From Cellulosimicrobium terreum (lineage in GTDB: Bacteria > Actinomycetota > Actinomycetes > Actinomycetales > Cellulomonadaceae), in contig JACYFD010000002.1 in assembly GCA_014803435.1 (NCBI GenBank), forward strand, positions 597,026-661,025: a stretch of 64,000 nt of DNA. The letters run 5' to 3'. Below are positions 15,684-24,142 of this stretch, piece after piece. Both the position numbers and the translations under genes were made by a program. Numbering within the stretch: position 1 is the stretch's first letter; every line of letters begins with the position of its first letter. Below the pieces are notes generated by a model that saw only the letters and a list, made by a program, of their open reading frames with translations, had not been told where the DNA came from and made no database searches.

Positions 15684-18398
15684 GTGAGCACCGCCCTGTA
15701 CCGCCGCTACCGGCCCGAGACCTTCGCCGAGGTGATCGGCCAGGAGCACGTGACCGCGCCGCTCATGCAGGCGCTGCGCAGCGGCCGGGTGAACCACGCC
15801 TACCTCTTCTCCGGGCCGCGCGGCTGCGGCAAGACGACGAGCGCGCGCATCCTCGCACGCACGCTCAACTGCGTGCAGAACACGCCCGAGAACCCGATCG
15901 ACACCCCGTGCGGGCAGTGCGAGTCGTGCGTCGAGCTCGCGCGTGGTGGCCCCGGCAGCCTCGACGTCGTGGAGATCGACGCCGCGTCGCACAACGGCGT
16001 GGACGACGCGCGCGAGCTGCGCGAGCGCGCCGCGTTCGCCCCGGCTCGCGACCGGTACAAGATCTTCATCCTCGACGAGGCGCACATGGTGACGCCGCAG
16101 GGCTTCAACGCCCTGCTCAAGCTCGTCGAGGAGCCGCCGGAGCACGTGAAGTTCGTGTTCGCGACGACCGAGCCGGACAAGGTCATCGGCACCATCCGCT
16201 CGCGCACCCACCACTACCCCTTCCGCCTCGTCCCGCCGGACGTCCTCGGTCCGTACCTCGAGGAGCTGTGCGCCGCCGAGGGCGTGAGCGTCGGCTCCGG
16301 CGTGTTCCCGCTCGTCACGCGCGCGGGCGGCGGGTCGGTGCGCGACTCGCTCTCCGTCATGGACCAGCTCATCGCGGGCGCGGAGAACGGGACGGTGGAG
16401 TACGAGCGGGCCGTCGCCCTGCTGGGCTTCACGCACGCGACCCTGCTCGACGACGTCACCGACGCCCTCGCCGCGCGCGACGGCGCGAGCATCTTCCGCG
16501 TCGTCGACCAGGTGATCGCGACGGGCCACGAGCCCCGGCGCTTCGTCGAGGACGTGCTCGAGCGGCTCCGCGACCTCATCGTGATCGCCGTCTCGGGCGA
16601 CGAGGCCGCGGCCGTGCTGCGCGACCAGCCGTCCGACCAGCTCGCCCGCATGCGCGTGCAGGCGCAGAACCTCGGCGTCGCGGAGCTGTCGCGCGCCGCA
16701 GACCTCGCCAACGCGGCGCTCACCGAGATGTCGGGCGCCACGTCGCCGCGTCTCCACCTCGAGCTCCTCGTCGCACGTCTCCTCCTCCCAGGGGCCGACG
16801 ACGGCGCCGCGGGATTCGCCGCCCGCCTCGACCGGCTCGAGCGCGGCGGGCTCGGCGCTACCGCAGGTGCGCAGGCCGTCGTGGAGCCGGCCGCCGTGCG
16901 GCCCGGAGCGGCCGGTCCGGTGGCGACAGTCCGCCCGGTGGCGACCGCCCGCCCCGTGCCCGACGCCGCGGGGTCCCCGTCCGTCCCCGCGCAGTCCGGC
17001 GCGGGTTCGCTCACCGGCGCCGCCGCCGTCCGCGCGGCGCTGCGGCCAGCGCGCCCCGAACCCGTCCCCGCGGCCGCGTCGACCGTCGCTGCCGAGCCGG
17101 CGGACGAGGCGTCGGCACCGTCCGGACCCGTGGCGCCTGAGGCCCCTGTGCCTGCGTCAGCCGATCTGACCGAGCCGACAGAGCCGACAGAGCCGGAGGA
17201 GTCGACAGGGCCGCGAGGGCCGGTCGAGCCGGCGGCGGAGGCGCCGGCGCAGGCAGACGAGCCCGGACCGGCGGAGCAGCCGCAGGCGACGGAGCAGCAG
17301 CCCGTCGCTGCCGCGCCGCTCGCGACGATCTCTGCCCCCACCGGGGCGACGCCGGCCGTCACGACCGAGGAGCTTCGGCGTCGCTGGCCCGAGGTCCTCG
17401 AGACCCTGCGGGGGAGCCGGTCGACGTGGTCGCTCGTCAGCACGAACGCCCAGGTCGCCGAGCTCGCGGCGGACGTCGTCTACCTCGCCTTCCCCTCGCC
17501 GGGACTCGCGCGCACGTTCGCGTCGTCGCGGCACACGGGTGCCGTGCAGGACGCCGTCTACCAGACCCTGGGCCTGCAGGTCCGCGTGGAGCCGCGCCTC
17601 GCGGAGGACGTCCCGGGGACCGGGACCGCCGCGTCGGCGCCGGCCCCTCCATCGGCCGAGAATCTTCGTGCTGACACCCCACCGCCCGGTCCCTCACCGT
17701 CCGACCCGTCACCGTTCGACAGGGCCTGGCCGACGGACGAGGGCCGGCCGACGGACGAGGCCGTGCCTGCGCCGTCGGGCACGTCGTCCGGAGGTGCGCG
17801 CGAGAGCGAACCGCACCCCCCGGTCGGTGGTGCGCCGCGCTCCGCCAGCGGTCGCGCACAGGTCGTGGGCGCTGTCGGGATGCCGGAACCGGCCCGTGGC
17901 GGGGTCGCGCTCCAGGAGCGCCCGTCGCAGCACCCGGCGTCGTCCACGGTCGAGGCATCCGCGGCCGCACCTGAGGAGGCGCCCGACGAGGTCGCGACCG
18001 ACGACGGCGCGGACCAGGCGTGGCTCGCCGGGGAACCGTCGCGGAACCTGCCGTCGGCGACCGACGAGGCGTGGCTCGCCGGTGCGGTGCTGCCCGGACC
18101 GCCGCCCGTGGAGGACGACGAGCTCGCGCCCGCGCAGGCCCAGGACACGGCATCGGCATCGGCACCGACCGCGGGCCCGGGGCCGGCGATCCGTGAGACG
18201 CCGCGTCAGGCTGCGGAGCGCCGCGAGGCGGAGCGTCGTGCGGCCGTGCGGCCCACCGTCAGCGCACCGGACCCGATCGACGACTACCCGTCGGACGACG
18301 ACCCGGACATCGTGTCCACCGGGCTCGTGGGCGTCCAGCTGGTCACCAAGCTGCTGAACGGCAAGGTCATCGACGAGATCGTGGACCAGGGCCTCTGA
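15684..18398 (+). CDS. dnaX: DNA polymerase III subunit tau DnaX
   Basis: Clamp-loader ATPase and replisome organiser. 904 residues from GTG 15684, chosen because the conserved N-terminus (ALYRRYRPETFAEVIGQEHV) starts there and a -10 element sits just upstream. Residues 1-370 form the AAA+ core: Walker A GPRGCGKTT near 43, four-Cys zinc module (CVQN...CGQCESC) near 65-85, Walker B ILDEAH near 125, SRTHHYPFR near 172. Then a 180-residue Pro/Ala/Glu linker, a folded domain near 555-640 (RRRWPEVLETLRGSRSTWSL), a second disordered stretch with repeated AWLAG motifs, and a conserved-looking tail. No A-rich slippery site is evident, so probably only the tau form is made. Confidence 0.95.
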   Translation: MSTALYRRYRPETFAEVIGQEHVTAPLMQALRSGRVNHAYLFSGPRGCGKTTSARILARTLNCVQNTPENPIDTPCGQCESCVELARGGPGSLDVVEIDAASHNGVDDARELRERAAFAPARDRYKIFILDEAHMVTPQGFNALLKLVEEPPEHVKFVFATTEPDKVIGTIRSRTHHYPFRLVPPDVLGPYLEELCAAEGVSVGSGVFPLVTRAGGGSVRDSLSVMDQLIAGAENGTVEYERAVALLGFTHATLLDDVTDALAARDGASIFRVVDQVIATGHEPRRFVEDVLERLRDLIVIAVSGDEAAAVLRDQPSDQLARMRVQAQNLGVAELSRAADLANAALTEMSGATSPRLHLELLVARLLLPGADDGAAGFAARLDRLERGGLGATAGAQAVVEPAAVRPGAAGPVATVRPVATARPVPDAAGSPSVPAQSGAGSLTGAAAVRAALRPARPEPVPAAASTVAAEPADEASAPSGPVAPEAPVPASADLTEPTEPTEPEESTGPRGPVEPAAEAPAQADEPGPAEQPQATEQQPVAAAPLATISAPTGATPAVTTEELRRRWPEVLETLRGSRSTWSLVSTNAQVAELAADVVYLAFPSPGLARTFASSRHTGAVQDAVYQTLGLQVRVEPRLAEDVPGTGTAASAPAPPSAENLRADTPPPGPSPSDPSPFDRAWPTDEGRPTDEAVPAPSGTSSGGARESEPHPPVGGAPRSASGRAQVVGAVGMPEPARGGVALQERPSQHPASSTVEASAAAPEEAPDEVATDDGADQAWLAGEPSRNLPSATDEAWLAGAVLPGPPPVEDDELAPAQAQDTASASAPTAGPGPAIRETPRQAAERREAERRAAVRPTVSAPDPIDDYPSDDDPDIVSTGLVGVQLVTKLLNGKVIDEIVDQGL

Positions 18399-18403
18399 CC
18401 GAG

Positions 18404-18823
18404 GTGGCGCCGCGAGGTTCCGTCCACCACCTGGAGCTCTGGGTCCCCGACCTGGCGCGGGCAGCGCCTGCGTGGGGCTGGCTGCTCGGCGAGCTCGGGT
18501 ACACGCCGTTCCAGCGCTGGGAGCACGGTCGCAGCTGGCGCCTGGACGCCGCGTACGTCGTGGTCGAGCAGAGCTCCGCTCTGACGTCGGGCGAGCACGA
18601 CCGCACCCGGCCCGGCCTCAACCACGTCGCGCTGCACGGCGGCACTCGCGACGAGGTCGACGCGCTCGTCCGCGACGCCACGACGCACGGGTGGACCCTG
18701 CTCTTCCCCGACCGCCATCCGCACGCCGGCGGCGTCGAGCACTACGCGGCCTACCTTGAGGATGCGGGCGGGTTCGAGGTCGAGCTCGTCGCATCGATCC
18801 CCCGCGGGGAGAGCCCTCCCTGA
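18404..18823 (+). CDS. VOC (glyoxalase/bleomycin-resistance fold) protein
   Basis: Small metal-binding-fold protein of 139 residues. It begins VHHLELWVPDLARAAPAWGW, the typical first VOC strand, with a candidate metal His in HHLEL, a second in NHVALHGG and a Glu in FEVELVAS near the C-terminus. GTG 18404 is 5 bp after the dnaX stop, so it is probably co-transcribed. The substrate is unknown; roles range from lactoylglutathione-type chemistry to antibiotic binding. A long hairpin follows (18822-18883). Confidence 0.8.
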   Translation: MAPRGSVHHLELWVPDLARAAPAWGWLLGELGYTPFQRWEHGRSWRLDAAYVVVEQSSALTSGEHDRTRPGLNHVALHGGTRDEVDALVRDATTHGWTLLFPDRHPHAGGVEHYAAYLEDAGGFEVELVASIPRGESPP

Positions 18824-18883
18824 CGAGATGCGAGAAGGTGTCGTGCGAGGAGCCTCGGAGACCGCATCTTCTCCCATCTCGTC
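18822..18883 (+). terminator. hairpin between the VOC gene and recR
   Basis: Arms GACGAGATG (18822-18830) and CATCTCGTC (18875-18883), extended by GAGAAG (18832-18837) and CTTCTC (18868-18873), with a GAGGAGCCTC loop helix. Likely ends the dnaX transcript. Confidence 0.45.
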
Positions 18884-18945
18884 GGACGGCCCGCGCCGGT
18901 CTTGGCCGGGCGGCCACGTGCGCGTGGCGTGCGGGCCGTGGGCCG

Positions 18946-18951
18946 TAGGCT
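18946..18951 (+). promoter_or_regulatory. recR -10 element (leaderless)
   Basis: TAGGCT ends 6 nt before the GTG at 18958. Confidence 0.45.
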
Positions 18952-18957
18952 GGGGGC

Positions 18958-19557
18958 GTGTATGAAGGCGCGGTCCAGGACCTGATCGACGAGCTCGGAC
19001 GCCTCCCCGGCGTCGGGCCCAAGAGCGCGCAGCGCATCGCGTTCCACCTGCTCGCCGCGGACACGGTCGAGGTGCGTCGCCTCGTCGACGCGCTCACCGA
19101 GGTCAAGGCCCGCGTGCGGTTCTGCGACACGTGCGGCAACGTCGCCGAGTCCGAGCAGTGCCGCATCTGCGCGGACCCGCGGCGCTCGCCGGAGGTGATC
19201 TGCGTCGTCGAGGAGCCCAAGGACGTCGTCGCCGTCGAGCGCACGCGCGAGTTCCGGGGGCGGTACCACGTGCTCGGCGGGGCCATCAACCCGATCGAGA
19301 ACGTCGGGCCCGGCGACCTGCGGATCGCCGAGCTCATGACGCGGCTCGCGGACGGGCAGGTCACCGAGGTCATCCTCGCCATGGACCCGAACGTCGAGGG
19401 CGAGGCCACCGCCACCTATCTCGCGCGCATGCTCGGGCCGATGGGGCTGCGCGTGACCCGCCTCGCGTCCGGGCTTCCGGTCGGGGGAGACTTGGAGTAC
19501 GCCGACGAGGTGACCCTCGGTCGGGCGTTCGAGGGCCGACGACTCGTCGGCGGCTGA
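18958..19557 (+). CDS. recR: recombination mediator RecR
   Basis: Works with RecF/RecO to load RecA at gapped DNA. 199 residues, the usual length: N-terminal helix-hairpin-helix ([21 protein letters not shown]), a four-Cys zinc finger ([17 protein letters not shown], residues about 57-72), a Toprim domain ([15 protein letters not shown] and later [20 protein letters not shown]) and a C-terminal Walker-B-like end. GTG 18958 has no Shine-Dalgarno but a close -10. The ybaB gene that often lies between dnaX and recR is absent here. Confidence 0.96.
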   Translation: MYEGAVQDLIDELGRLPGVGPKSAQRIAFHLLAADTVEVRRLVDALTEVKARVRFCDTCGNVAESEQCRICADPRRSPEVICVVEEPKDVVAVERTREFRGRYHVLGGAINPIENVGPGDLRIAELMTRLADGQVTEVILAMDPNVEGEATATYLARMLGPMGLRVTRLASGLPVGGDLEYADEVTLGRAFEGRRLVGG

Positions 19558-19573
19558 CGGAAGGGTGCGCACC

Positions 19574-20143
19574 ATGGGGGAGATCGAGAACGACCCGGAC
19601 CTGCGAGAGATCGCCGAGGGCATGGCCGACCAGGCCCGCGCCTTCCTCACGACGACGGCCCAGGTCGCCGCGGGTGCCGTTCCCGGCGCCGCCCTCCCGC
19701 TCCTCCTGCTCGCCCTGTCGGACGTGCTCGCCGCCGGTGCGCGGCTCGGCGCCGTCGCCGACGTCGTGCCTGCCGAGCGGTTCGAGCCCGACCCGGGACC
19801 CGACACCGACCTCGACCCGCTGCGCACCGCCCTGGTCCACCTGTTCGACGGGTTCGACGACTACGCGGAGGTCGCCGACCCGCTCGTCGGCCCCGAGATC
19901 GCCGGCGCGTCGCTCTCGGGCGACCTCGCGTGCGTCGCCGAGTGCCTCGCCAAGGGCCTGCAGCACTACGAGTCGGGCCACGAGCTCGAGGGCCTGTGGT
20001 GGTGGCAGTTCTCCTACGTCTCGCTGTGGGGCGAGCGGGCGGCGAGCGGCCTCCGCGTCCTGCAGAGCGCGCTCGCGCACCTGCGCCTCGACGTCGAGGA
20101 CGACGTCGCGGCGGAGGCGGAGTACGACGCGCTGCAGTCCTGA
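19574..20143 (+). CDS. DUF5063 family protein
   Basis: Function unknown. 189 residues, acidic, mostly helical, with a hydrophobic stretch (AVPGAALPLLLLALSDVLAAG, residues about 30-52) and a tryptophan-rich segment LEGLWWWQFSYVSLWGERA. No catalytic motif recognised. ATG 19574 is preferred because GGAAGGG ends 8 nt before it; a GTG at 19565 overlaps that site. It follows recR by 16 bp, the usual place of this family in actinobacteria, so a link to RecR or a shared transcript is plausible. Confidence 0.8.
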   Translation: MGEIENDPDLREIAEGMADQARAFLTTTAQVAAGAVPGAALPLLLLALSDVLAAGARLGAVADVVPAERFEPDPGPDTDLDPLRTALVHLFDGFDDYAEVADPLVGPEIAGASLSGDLACVAECLAKGLQHYESGHELEGLWWWQFSYVSLWGERAASGLRVLQSALAHLRLDVEDDVAAEAEYDALQS

Positions 20144-20204
20144 CTGCGGTACCACCTCGCGCGACTGCGGTACTACGTCGTGAGACCGGGATACTGAAGG
20201 GGTG
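20142..20204 (+). repeat. three 21-bp tandem repeats upstream of the TSUP gene
   Basis: Units start at 20142, 20163 and 20184: GACTGCGGTACC, GACTGCGGTACT and GACCGGGATACT. The first two share 17 of 21 bases; the third is degenerate and ends at the gene start. The 21-bp period puts each copy on the same DNA face. GATACT in the last unit (20190-20195) is a good -10 for the leaderless GTG at 20202. Confidence 0.6.
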
Positions 20205-21020
20205 CTGCCCACCCTTGCCCTCCCGTCCACCGGAGGGCTCGAGATCGACGGGCTGACCGTCGTCCTGCTTGTCCTCGCCGCGCTCACCGCCGGCTGGATC
20301 GACGCAGTCGTCGGCGGCGGCGGGCTCGTGCAGCTCCCCGCGCTCCTCCTCGTGCCCGGCATCAGCCCGGTTCAGGCGCTCGCGACGAACAAGCTCGCGA
20401 GCATCATGGGCACCTCGGTGAGCGCGGCGACCTACTACCGACGGGTCGGGCCCGACCTGCGCACCGCGGGGCCGATGGCGCTCGCGGCGCTCGTCGGTGC
20501 GTTCGGGGGAGCGGCGCTCGCGTCGCGCATCCCGGCCGACCTGTTCGAGCCGATCATCCTCGTCGTGCTCCTGGGCGTCGCCGTGTACACGGTCGCGAAG
20601 CCGAAGCTCGGGCACGCGACGAACCTGCGCTGGGAGGGCAACGGGCACCGGTGGGCCGCCGCCGGCATCGGCCTCGTCATCGGCACCTACGACGGGCTGC
20701 TCGGCCCGGGGACGGGGACGTTCTTCGTCATTGCGCTCGTCAGCGTCCTCGGGTACGCGTTCCTCCCGGCCTCGGCGCTCGCGAAGATCGCGAACCTCGC
20801 GACGAACGCCGGGGCGCTCATCTTCTTCGTGCCGTACGGGGCGGTGCTGTGGGGCCTCGGGCTGCTCATGGGCGTGGCGAACCTGGTCGGCGCCTACATC
20901 GGGGCGCGCATGGCGGTGGCCAAGGGGAGCGCTTTCGTGCGCGTCGTCTTCGTCGTGGTCGTCGGGGCGCTGATCCTCAAGCTCGGTTCCGACGTCGTGC
21001 GCGACCTGGCGGACGGCTGA
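20202..21020 (+). CDS. TSUP (TauE/SafE) family membrane transporter
   Basis: Probable exporter or importer of sulfite, sulfonates or other anions; the substrate is not set by sequence. 272 residues with about eight membrane helices and the family's paired Gly-rich motifs AGWIDAVVGGGGLVQLPALL in the first half and GTYDGLLGPGTGTFFVIAL in the second. A conserved LATNKLASIMGTSVSA follows the first. GTG 20202 is leaderless behind GATACT. Tandem repeats precede it, and a convergent terminator follows. Confidence 0.87.
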   Translation: MLPTLALPSTGGLEIDGLTVVLLVLAALTAGWIDAVVGGGGLVQLPALLLVPGISPVQALATNKLASIMGTSVSAATYYRRVGPDLRTAGPMALAALVGAFGGAALASRIPADLFEPIILVVLLGVAVYTVAKPKLGHATNLRWEGNGHRWAAAGIGLVIGTYDGLLGPGTGTFFVIALVSVLGYAFLPASALAKIANLATNAGALIFFVPYGAVLWGLGLLMGVANLVGAYIGARMAVAKGSAFVRVVFVVVVGALILKLGSDVVRDLADG

Positions 21021-21028
21021 CAGCACGG

Positions 21029-21107
21029 CGGTCCCGGCACGGTGAGCGTCCGCGCCGTGCGAGCCGGGGGCGCGACTCGCACGGGGTGGCTCTCCGTGCC
21101 GGGACCG
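21029..21107. terminator. convergent terminator between the TSUP and Opp operons
   Basis: Perfect 14-bp arms CGGTCCCGGCACGG (21029-21042) and CCGTGCCGGGACCG (21094-21107) with an internal GC-rich helix. It lies between two operons that face each other. Confidence 0.5.
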
Positions 21108-21167
21108 TTCTGTGGTGAGGGCGCTCGGCCGCTCACCGGTCCGGGATGCTTCGGGTCCTTCTCCTTG

Positions 21168-22340
21168 CTAGGAGGAGCGTTCCGGCGTGCCTGCGCCGAG
21201 CGCCTCGTCCTTGCTGACGGTGGCGTGGTCGGCCTCGTCGACGGTGCCGATGCCCCCCGCGTGCCCCGGGGCGCCGGGGACGTCGACCGGCACGGCGCCG
21301 GGCGGAGGTGGTGCGACGGTATGACCGACGAGGTCGGGCCGGTCGCTCACCGTCGTGATGCCGCTCGAGACCTTGTAGCCCTTCTTGCGCATCGCGCGTG
21401 CACGCTCGCCCGCCGAGCGCAGGCGCGGGTTGACGTACTCGTCGATGCCGAAGTTGATCAGCGAGAGTGCGACGCCGAGCAGTGCGATGCACAGGCCGGC
21501 GGGGACGTACCACCACCAGAAGTCGGGGAACGCGCCGTTCTGCTGCGCCCAGAAGAGGATGGTGCCCCAGTTGAGGTTGGTGATGGGGATGACACCGATG
21601 AAGGCGAGCGTCGTCAGACCGAGCACCGCCGCGGTCACCGTGCCGACGAAGCTCGACGCGATGATCGCCGTGAGGTTCGGCAGCATCTCCACCGCGATGA
21701 TGCGGTAGAGGGGCTCGCCGTTGGCGCGCGCCGCCTGGACGAAGTCGCGGTTGCGCAGCGACATCGTCTGGGCCCTCAGGACGCGTGCGCCCCAGGCCCA
21801 CCCGGTGATCGCCAGCACGGTCGAGATGAGCAGCAGGCTCGGGTTGTCGTACTGCGACGCGATGATGATCATCAGGGGCAGGCCCGGCAGGACGAGGAAG
21901 ACGTTCGTCACGGCCGAGAGGGACTCGCTGCGCCAGCCCGCGACGTAGCCGGCGCAGACGCCGATGATCACGGCGACGAGCGTCGCGATGATGCCCGACA
22001 CGAAGCCGACGACGAGGACTCCGCGCGTCCCGTACACGATCTGGCTGAAGACGTCCTCACCCATGTGCGTCGTGCCCAGCCAGTGCTCCGCCGACGGCGG
22101 CTGCTTGAGCGCGGAGTAGTCCTTGTCGAGCGGGCCGTACGGGGCGATGAGGTCGCTGAAGACCGCGAGCACGGTGAAGAAGCCGAGGATGATCAGGCCG
22201 GTGAGGGACTTGCCGTTGCGGAACATCGCGAACGACTGGCCGAACCGGGAGCCGGACCTGCGGCGGGCGGGGGTCGCGGGGCCCGTCGCCGGGTCCGGTG
22301 CGACGGTCTCCGCGGTGGCGGTCGTGGTCGTGGACGTCAT
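21168..22340 (-). CDS. Opp/Dpp-type ABC permease (OppC-like)
   Basis: Second membrane subunit of the five-gene importer at 21168-26820. 390 residues; a Pro/Ala-rich N-terminus, the OppC-N segment GKSLTGLIILGFFTVLAVFSDLIAPYG, six helices and the EAA loop QAARANGEPLYRIIAVEMLPN. An unusual C-terminal tail of about 65 Pro/Gly/Ala-rich residues follows the last helix. ATG 22340 is 3 bp after the stop of the upstream permease gene. Last gene of the operon. Confidence 0.9.
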   Translation of the reverse strand: MTSTTTTATAETVAPDPATGPATPARRRSGSRFGQSFAMFRNGKSLTGLIILGFFTVLAVFSDLIAPYGPLDKDYSALKQPPSAEHWLGTTHMGEDVFSQIVYGTRGVLVVGFVSGIIATLVAVIIGVCAGYVAGWRSESLSAVTNVFLVLPGLPLMIIIASQYDNPSLLLISTVLAITGWAWGARVLRAQTMSLRNRDFVQAARANGEPLYRIIAVEMLPNLTAIIASSFVGTVTAAVLGLTTLAFIGVIPITNLNWGTILFWAQQNGAFPDFWWWYVPAGLCIALLGVALSLINFGIDEYVNPRLRSAGERARAMRKKGYKVSSGITTVSDRPDLVGHTVAPPPPGAVPVDVPGAPGHAGGIGTVDEADHATVSKDEALGAGTPERSS

Positions 22341-22343
22341 GGC

Positions 22344-23327
22344 TCAGGCCTCCGTCATGCGGGTGCGCGGGTCGAGGGCGGCGTACGCGACGTCCGCCAG
22401 GATGTTCGCCACGAGGACGGAGAGCGTGATGACGAGGAAGAGCCCCTGCATCAGCGGGTAGTCCTTGGCGTTGGTGGCGTCGAGGAGGAGCTTGCCGACC
22501 CCGGGGTAGGAGAAGACGAGCTCCATGACGAGCGTGCCGCCGACGATGAAGCCGAGGGACAGGGCGAAGCTCGACAGCTGCGGGAGCACCGCGTTGCGGG
22601 ACGCGTAGTGGGTCAGGACCTTGCGCGGGCTCAACCCCTTCGCCTGGGCGACCGTGACGTAGTCCTCGTCGAGCACGGTGATCATCATGTTGCGCATCCC
22701 GAGGACCCAGCCCCCGAGCGAGGCGACCACGATGGTCAGCGCCGGGAGCGTGCCGTGCTGGATGACGTCCCAGACGAAGTCCCACGACCACTCGGGGTAT
22801 GCGCCCTTGCTGTACGCGTGGGACGCGGGGAACCAGCCGAGCGTGCTCGAGAAGATGGCGATCGCGATGAGTCCCATCCAGAAGTACGGGACGGTGGAGA
22901 AGAAGGTCGTGATCGGGACGATGGCGTCGGCCTTGCTGCCTCGCCGCCACCCGATGATCGCACCGAGCGAGCTGCCGAGGAAGAAGCTGAGGATCGTCGC
23001 GAGGCCGACGAGCCCCAAGGTCCAGGGGAGCGCGACCGCGATGACGTCACCGACGGGCGCGAGGCCCTTGGAGAACGAGCGGCCGAGGTCGCCGCGGAGC
23101 ATCAGGCCCCAGTAGTCGATGTACTGCTGGAACAGCGACCTCTGGTCGTCGAGACCGAAGAGCGTCCGCAGCGACGCGGCGGCCTCCGGGCTGATCTTTC
23201 CCTGGTTCTTCGCCATGTAGGCGGAGACCGGGTCGCCCTTCATCATCCGGGGCAGGAAGAAGTTGATCGTGATGGCCGCCCAGGCCGTGAAGGCGTAGAA
23301 GGCGGCGCGACGAAGGAAGAATCTCAC
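22344..23327 (-). CDS. Opp/Dpp-type ABC permease (OppB-like)
   Basis: First membrane subunit of the importer. 327 residues, start GTG 23327 (VRFFLRRAAFYAFTAWAAIT), six helices and the EAA loop VAQAKGLSPRKVLTHYASRNAVLP. The frame stays open upstream across the ATPase gene, but homology begins at this GTG. NFFLPRMMKGDPV is the typical OppB amino-terminal motif. It pairs with the OppC-like gene; the ATPase stop is 5 bp upstream. Confidence 0.9.
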   Translation of the reverse strand: MRFFLRRAAFYAFTAWAAITINFFLPRMMKGDPVSAYMAKNQGKISPEAAASLRTLFGLDDQRSLFQQYIDYWGLMLRGDLGRSFSKGLAPVGDVIAVALPWTLGLVGLATILSFFLGSSLGAIIGWRRGSKADAIVPITTFFSTVPYFWMGLIAIAIFSSTLGWFPASHAYSKGAYPEWSWDFVWDVIQHGTLPALTIVVASLGGWVLGMRNMMITVLDEDYVTVAQAKGLSPRKVLTHYASRNAVLPQLSSFALSLGFIVGGTLVMELVFSYPGVGKLLLDATNAKDYPLMQGLFLVITLSVLVANILADVAYAALDPRTRMTEA

Positions 23328-23332
23328 GGGGG

Positions 23333-24142
23333 TCAGCTCCTCGACTGTGCGGTGGCAGGGCCGGAACCGGAGAAGTGGACCTCCGGGTTGGGCGATGCGT
23401 CGCGCAGCGCGCGGGTGTAGGGGTGCTGGGGATCGAGGATCACGTCGTCGGCGGGGCCCTGCTCGACGACCGTGCCGTGGTGGAGCACCATGATCTCGTC
23501 GCTGAAGTGGCGGGCCGTGGCCAGGTCGTGCGTGATGTACAGGACGCCGAGGTTGGACTCGCGCTGCAGCTCCGCGAGGAGGTTGAGCACGCCGAGGCGG
23601 ATCGACACGTCGAGCATGGAGACGGGCTCGTCGGCGATGAGCAGACCGGGGCGCGACGCGAGCGCACGGGCGATGGCGACGCGCTGACGCTGGCCGCCGG
23701 AGAGCTCGTGCGGCCGACGGTCGACGACGGCCTGGTCGAGGCGTACGCGGTCGAGGAGGCGGTGCACCTCCGCGTCCACCTCGTCCTTGGGGACGACCTT
23801 GTCGAGGCGCAGCGGCCGCTCGATGTGGTGCCGGATCGTGTGGTACGGATTCAGGGACGCGAACGGGTCCTGGAACACCATGCGCACCTGCTGGCGGTAG
23901 TGCCGCAGCGCGCGCCCGCGGTGGGGGATGGGCTCGCCGTCGAGCAGGATGTCGCCCGACGTGGCCCGCTCGAGCTGGGTGAGGATCTTGGCGATCGTCG
24001 ACTTGCCGCTGCCGGACTGCCCGACGAGGGCGATCGTGCGGCCGGACGTGAGCGTGAAGCTCACGTCGTCGAGCGCGAGCATGTCGCCGGACCCGCGGAT
24101 CCGGTACCTCTTGCTCACGTGGGAGAACTCGAGCGTGGTCAT
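23333..24142 (-). CDS. Opp-type ABC ATPase (OppF-like)
   Basis: One of two ATPases of the importer. 269 residues: Walker A GQSGSGKST, signature LSGGQRQRVAIARAL, Walker B LLIADEPVSMLDVS, H-loop ITHDLATARHF. The C-terminal QHPYTRALRDASPNPE is the oligopeptide-type motif, although such systems also carry oligosaccharides. ATG 24142 overlaps the preceding stop (ATGA). Confidence 0.92.
   Translation of the reverse strand: MTTLEFSHVSKRYRIRGSGDMLALDDVSFTLTSGRTIALVGQSGSGKSTIAKILTQLERATSGDILLDGEPIPHRGRALRHYRQQVRMVFQDPFASLNPYHTIRHHIERPLRLDKVVPKDEVDAEVHRLLDRVRLDQAVVDRRPHELSGGQRQRVAIARALASRPGLLIADEPVSMLDVSIRLGVLNLLAELQRESNLGVLYITHDLATARHFSDEIMVLHHGTVVEQGPADDVILDPQHPYTRALRDASPNPEVHFSGSGPATAQSRS

Noticed and set aside
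15684-18398. Programmed frameshift in dnaX making a gamma subunit
   Set aside because: No A-rich heptamer with downstream hairpin; the frame is uninterrupted to a conserved-looking tail.
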